A stretch of DNA of 16,030 bases, taken from JBEIHI01 sp964655245 (lineage in GTDB: Bacteria > Bdellovibrionota > UBA2394). The notes beneath the pieces were generated by a model that worked only from the letters and a program-made list of their open reading frames with translations, searched no databases and had not been told where the DNA came from. Position numbers and translations under genes: made by a program. The stretch covers positions 1 to 16,030 of the forward strand of contig CAZZLQ010000051.1 of the NCBI GenBank assembly GCA_964655245.1, given 5' to 3'. This document shows, piece by piece, positions 14,801-16,030 of this stretch; the first letter of the stretch is position 1; the number at the start of each line of letters is the position of its first letter.

Positions 14801-15307
14801 CTAAAAACTGACATCTCCTTGAGCGGCCTTAAGTTGCACAGAGGTTTGGTTCTTCTCTTTGAGAACGGAGACATTGAGCTGGTGAATGCGAGTGAAGCGC
14901 TTTCCCAGATGAATGCTGATTTTGCCATTCAGAGGACGTTTGCATTCAGCAGTCCACTGAACAAGGTAGTCGCGATGACCACCTTGCTTCTTTTGACCTA
15001 ATCCATCCATGAATCGATCGACCTTCCATTGGCATTCAAGATCCGCCGAAAGAGCAAAGAGCTCAGCCACCTTGCTTCGAAGTGTCGCTTCCGTATCTAC
15101 TTGAATCTTTTTTTGCTTATCATTGGAGGGAGCATTCTCAAAGCCCAGCAGATTATCGGCAGGGGAGATGAGTGTGACGCTGAGAGATTTCTCAAGAGGG
15201 GCCAAATAGAGTTGAGCCACTCCATGTTCGTGAGCTTTTCCGGCAAAAGCATTTGCACTCAAAAGCATCAGTGCGGTGGCAAAAATAGGTGTCGATGATT
15301 TAAACAT
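14801..15307 (-). CDS. DUF2796 periplasmic protein (ZrgA-like, without His-rich loop)
   Basis: The 168-residue product has a clear signal peptide, cleaved probably after Ala22 (NAFA|GKAHEHG). The mature protein begins with KAHEHGVAQL, the hallmark of DUF2796. Further family features are LISPADNLLGFENAP, LFALSADLECQW, a Cys pair (LEC and AEC) and the C-terminal pattern RIHQLNVSVL...AAQGDVSF. In vibrios the DUF2796 protein ZrgA takes part in zinc acquisition and carries a long His/Asp-rich loop. Here the corresponding region is short (VDRFMDGLGQKKQGGH) and the whole protein has only five His, so the metal role is uncertain. The ATG at 15307 follows AAAGGAAGAAG, the strongest ribosome site of the operon. 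It lies between DUF3299 (21-base gap) and the ABC ATPase (17-base gap). Confidence 0.88.
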   Translation of the reverse strand: MFKSSTPIFATALMLLSANAFAGKAHEHGVAQLYLAPLEKSLSVTLISPADNLLGFENAPSNDKQKKIQVDTEATLRSKVAELFALSADLECQWKVDRFMDGLGQKKQGGHRDYLVQWTAECKRPLNGKISIHLGKRFTRIHQLNVSVLKEKNQTSVQLKAAQGDVSF

Positions 15308-15328
15308 AACTTCTTCCTTTCTTCAGAC

Positions 15329-15841
15329 TCAGTCTTTTTTATAAGGCGTTACTTTGAGCCCTTCCATTTCGTAGGAGACGGCTCCGTACGCGCTCATTTT
15401 AAGCTGAATTCTCAAAATTCCCTCAAGCCAGAATGCTCGAAAATTCCAATCCATCTCAAAGGGTTCCTTCATCTTGACGTAAATCATTTGATTGGGCGGA
15501 GGAGGCGGAACATGGATGCAGGCCTGGAAGGTGGGAACAAACAAAAACTCCGAGACTCTTTTGATGGCATCCTCCAGTGGAACAACGAATCCGGGGATTC
15601 TCACCTGGCGACCTTGGAGTTCTCCGAGCCGAGCGGAGGGAAGGCCTGAGTCTAGGTTGAGCTCGCGCAAAATCCGCCAGTCGATATTGATGGAGTCTCC
15701 GTGTTTGGTGCCGATGAGGGGTTCTTCAACAGCTTGGTTGCCTGCGGAGCGAGTGGCTGAGCGTTTAAAGTCGGGCAGGTACTTCATGGCAGCGAACACG
15801 CCGATGAGGCTAAGAATTCCAATGAGCAAGCGCCACTTCAT
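15329..15841 (-). CDS. DUF3299 membrane-anchored periplasmic protein
   Basis: The 170-residue product has an N-terminal hydrophobic segment (about residues 4-20, LLIGILSLIGVFAAM) with no lipobox, so it is probably anchored or exported. A DUF3299 core follows: INIDWRILRELN, GRQVRIPGFVVPLE, VSEFLFVPTFQACIHVPPPPPNQ and a closing GAVSYEMEGLKVTPY. The single Cys and His in CIHVPPPPPNQ are the invariant-looking pair of the family. Its function is unknown; it commonly neighbours DUF2796 and an FtsX-type ABC transporter. The ATG at 15841 is well fixed, because an in-frame stop lies four codons upstream. The ribosome site is weak. It is the first gene of the minus-strand transporter block, so the promoter should lie between 15842 and the right edge. 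Confidence 0.87.
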   Translation of the reverse strand: MKWRLLIGILSLIGVFAAMKYLPDFKRSATRSAGNQAVEEPLIGTKHGDSINIDWRILRELNLDSGLPSARLGELQGRQVRIPGFVVPLEDAIKRVSEFLFVPTFQACIHVPPPPPNQMIYVKMKEPFEMDWNFRAFWLEGILRIQLKMSAYGAVSYEMEGLKVTPYKKD

Positions 15842-15902
15842 GAGCTTTGATCATGTCAGAGTTTTTTCAATCATCAAGGAAATGCTGGCGAGGGATATGG
15901 CT

Positions 15903-15952
15903 CAAGGCCAGAGAGCAGATGAAGTGACAAAATCTGTCGCTTCATGGCCTTG
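15903..15952 (-). promoter_or_regulatory. Long bulged inverted repeat upstream of the DUF3299-DUF2796-ABC operon
   Basis: The outer arms CAAGGCC (15903-15909) and GGCCTTG (15946-15952) pair perfectly. The inner arms ATGAAGTGACA (15919-15929) and TGTCGCTTCAT (15935-15945) pair with one T:G position and a 5-base loop. A one-sided 9-base bulge separates the two stems, giving 18 pairs in all. It starts 62 bases before the DUF3299 start. Neither strand has a following T-run, so it is not an intrinsic terminator. It may be a structured 5' leader, a protein-binding dyad or the 3' end of an unseen neighbour. No known riboswitch is recognised. Confidence 0.5.
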
Positions 15953-15991
15953 CAAGCGATTCAGATGTCGTGCTTTTGACGATCTAAGTTA

Positions 15992-16019
15992 TTGAAATAA
16001 TTGAATAAATAGAGATTAT
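15992..16019 (+). promoter_or_regulatory. Weak candidate promoter reading out of the window to the right
   Basis: TTGAAA (15992-15997) and GATTAT (16014-16019) are separated by 16 bases in an AT-rich stretch and match sigma-70 hexamers at 5/6 and 4/6. It would serve a rightward gene beyond the window. AT-rich DNA gives such matches often. No convincing leftward promoter for DUF3299 was found in 15842-16030. Confidence 0.2.
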
Positions 16020-16030
16020 CAGAGGGCATA

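Noticed and set aside
15325..15340. AGACT-C-AGTCT followed by six T between DUF3299 and DUF2796, terminator-like
   Set aside because: The loop would be one base, and the T-run is on the plus strand, where no gene ends. On the minus strand it precedes the dyad.
15492..15995. Plus-strand frame of 167 codons over the DUF3299 gene and its upstream region
   Set aside because: It is antisense to a recognisable DUF3299 protein. Its product is Arg/Ser/Met-rich with no ribosome site.

Overview
The window looks like chromosomal DNA of a Gram-negative bacterium with roughly balanced base composition, dense genes and no mobile element. A lipoprotein, two prepilin-like proteins, a periplasmic DUF2796 protein and an FtsX/MacB-type ABC transporter all imply an outer membrane and periplasm. 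A relaxed lipobox, very large minor-pilin-like proteins and a thrombospondin-3-like lipoprotein would suit a Bdellovibrionota/deltaproteobacterial-type predator or free-living bacterium, but this placement is weak. No rRNA, tRNA, CRISPR array, transposase or integrase was seen.

Layout. Positions 1-1446 (+) hold the 3' part of an unrecognised gene that is open at the left edge and ends with one hydrophobic segment. Positions 1571-2941 (+) encode an MgtE magnesium channel. A convergent lipoprotein gene (2943-4241, -) has a Gly/Pro-rich tether and two Ca-binding-type Asp loops. From a divergent intergenic region carrying a perfect 16-bp palindrome, a long-chain acyl-CoA synthetase-like gene (4389-6035, +) and surE (6013-6783, +) run as an overlapping pair.

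From 6795 to 15841 everything reads on the minus strand, in two blocks. The upstream block, in transcription order, is a DUF3299 protein, a DUF2796 protein, an ABC ATPase and an FtsX-like permease. This matches a conserved gene set linked in vibrios to zinc-responsive transport (Zrg-type), but the DUF2796 protein here lacks the usual His-rich loop. A hairpin over the permease stop codon separates this block from the second. The second block is a tightly spaced pair of prepilin-like genes: a roughly 1330-residue, cysteine-rich PilW-like protein and a roughly 650-residue PilX/GspK-like protein. They are probably minor pilins carrying large extracellular domains, plausibly a pilus-tip adhesin module. 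The larger one contains two diverged copies of a module that I associate with phage tail and other large surface proteins.

The most unusual content is the giant prepilin pair. Next are the His-loop-less DUF2796 transporter operon and the strong bulged hairpin (15903-15952) in its upstream region.
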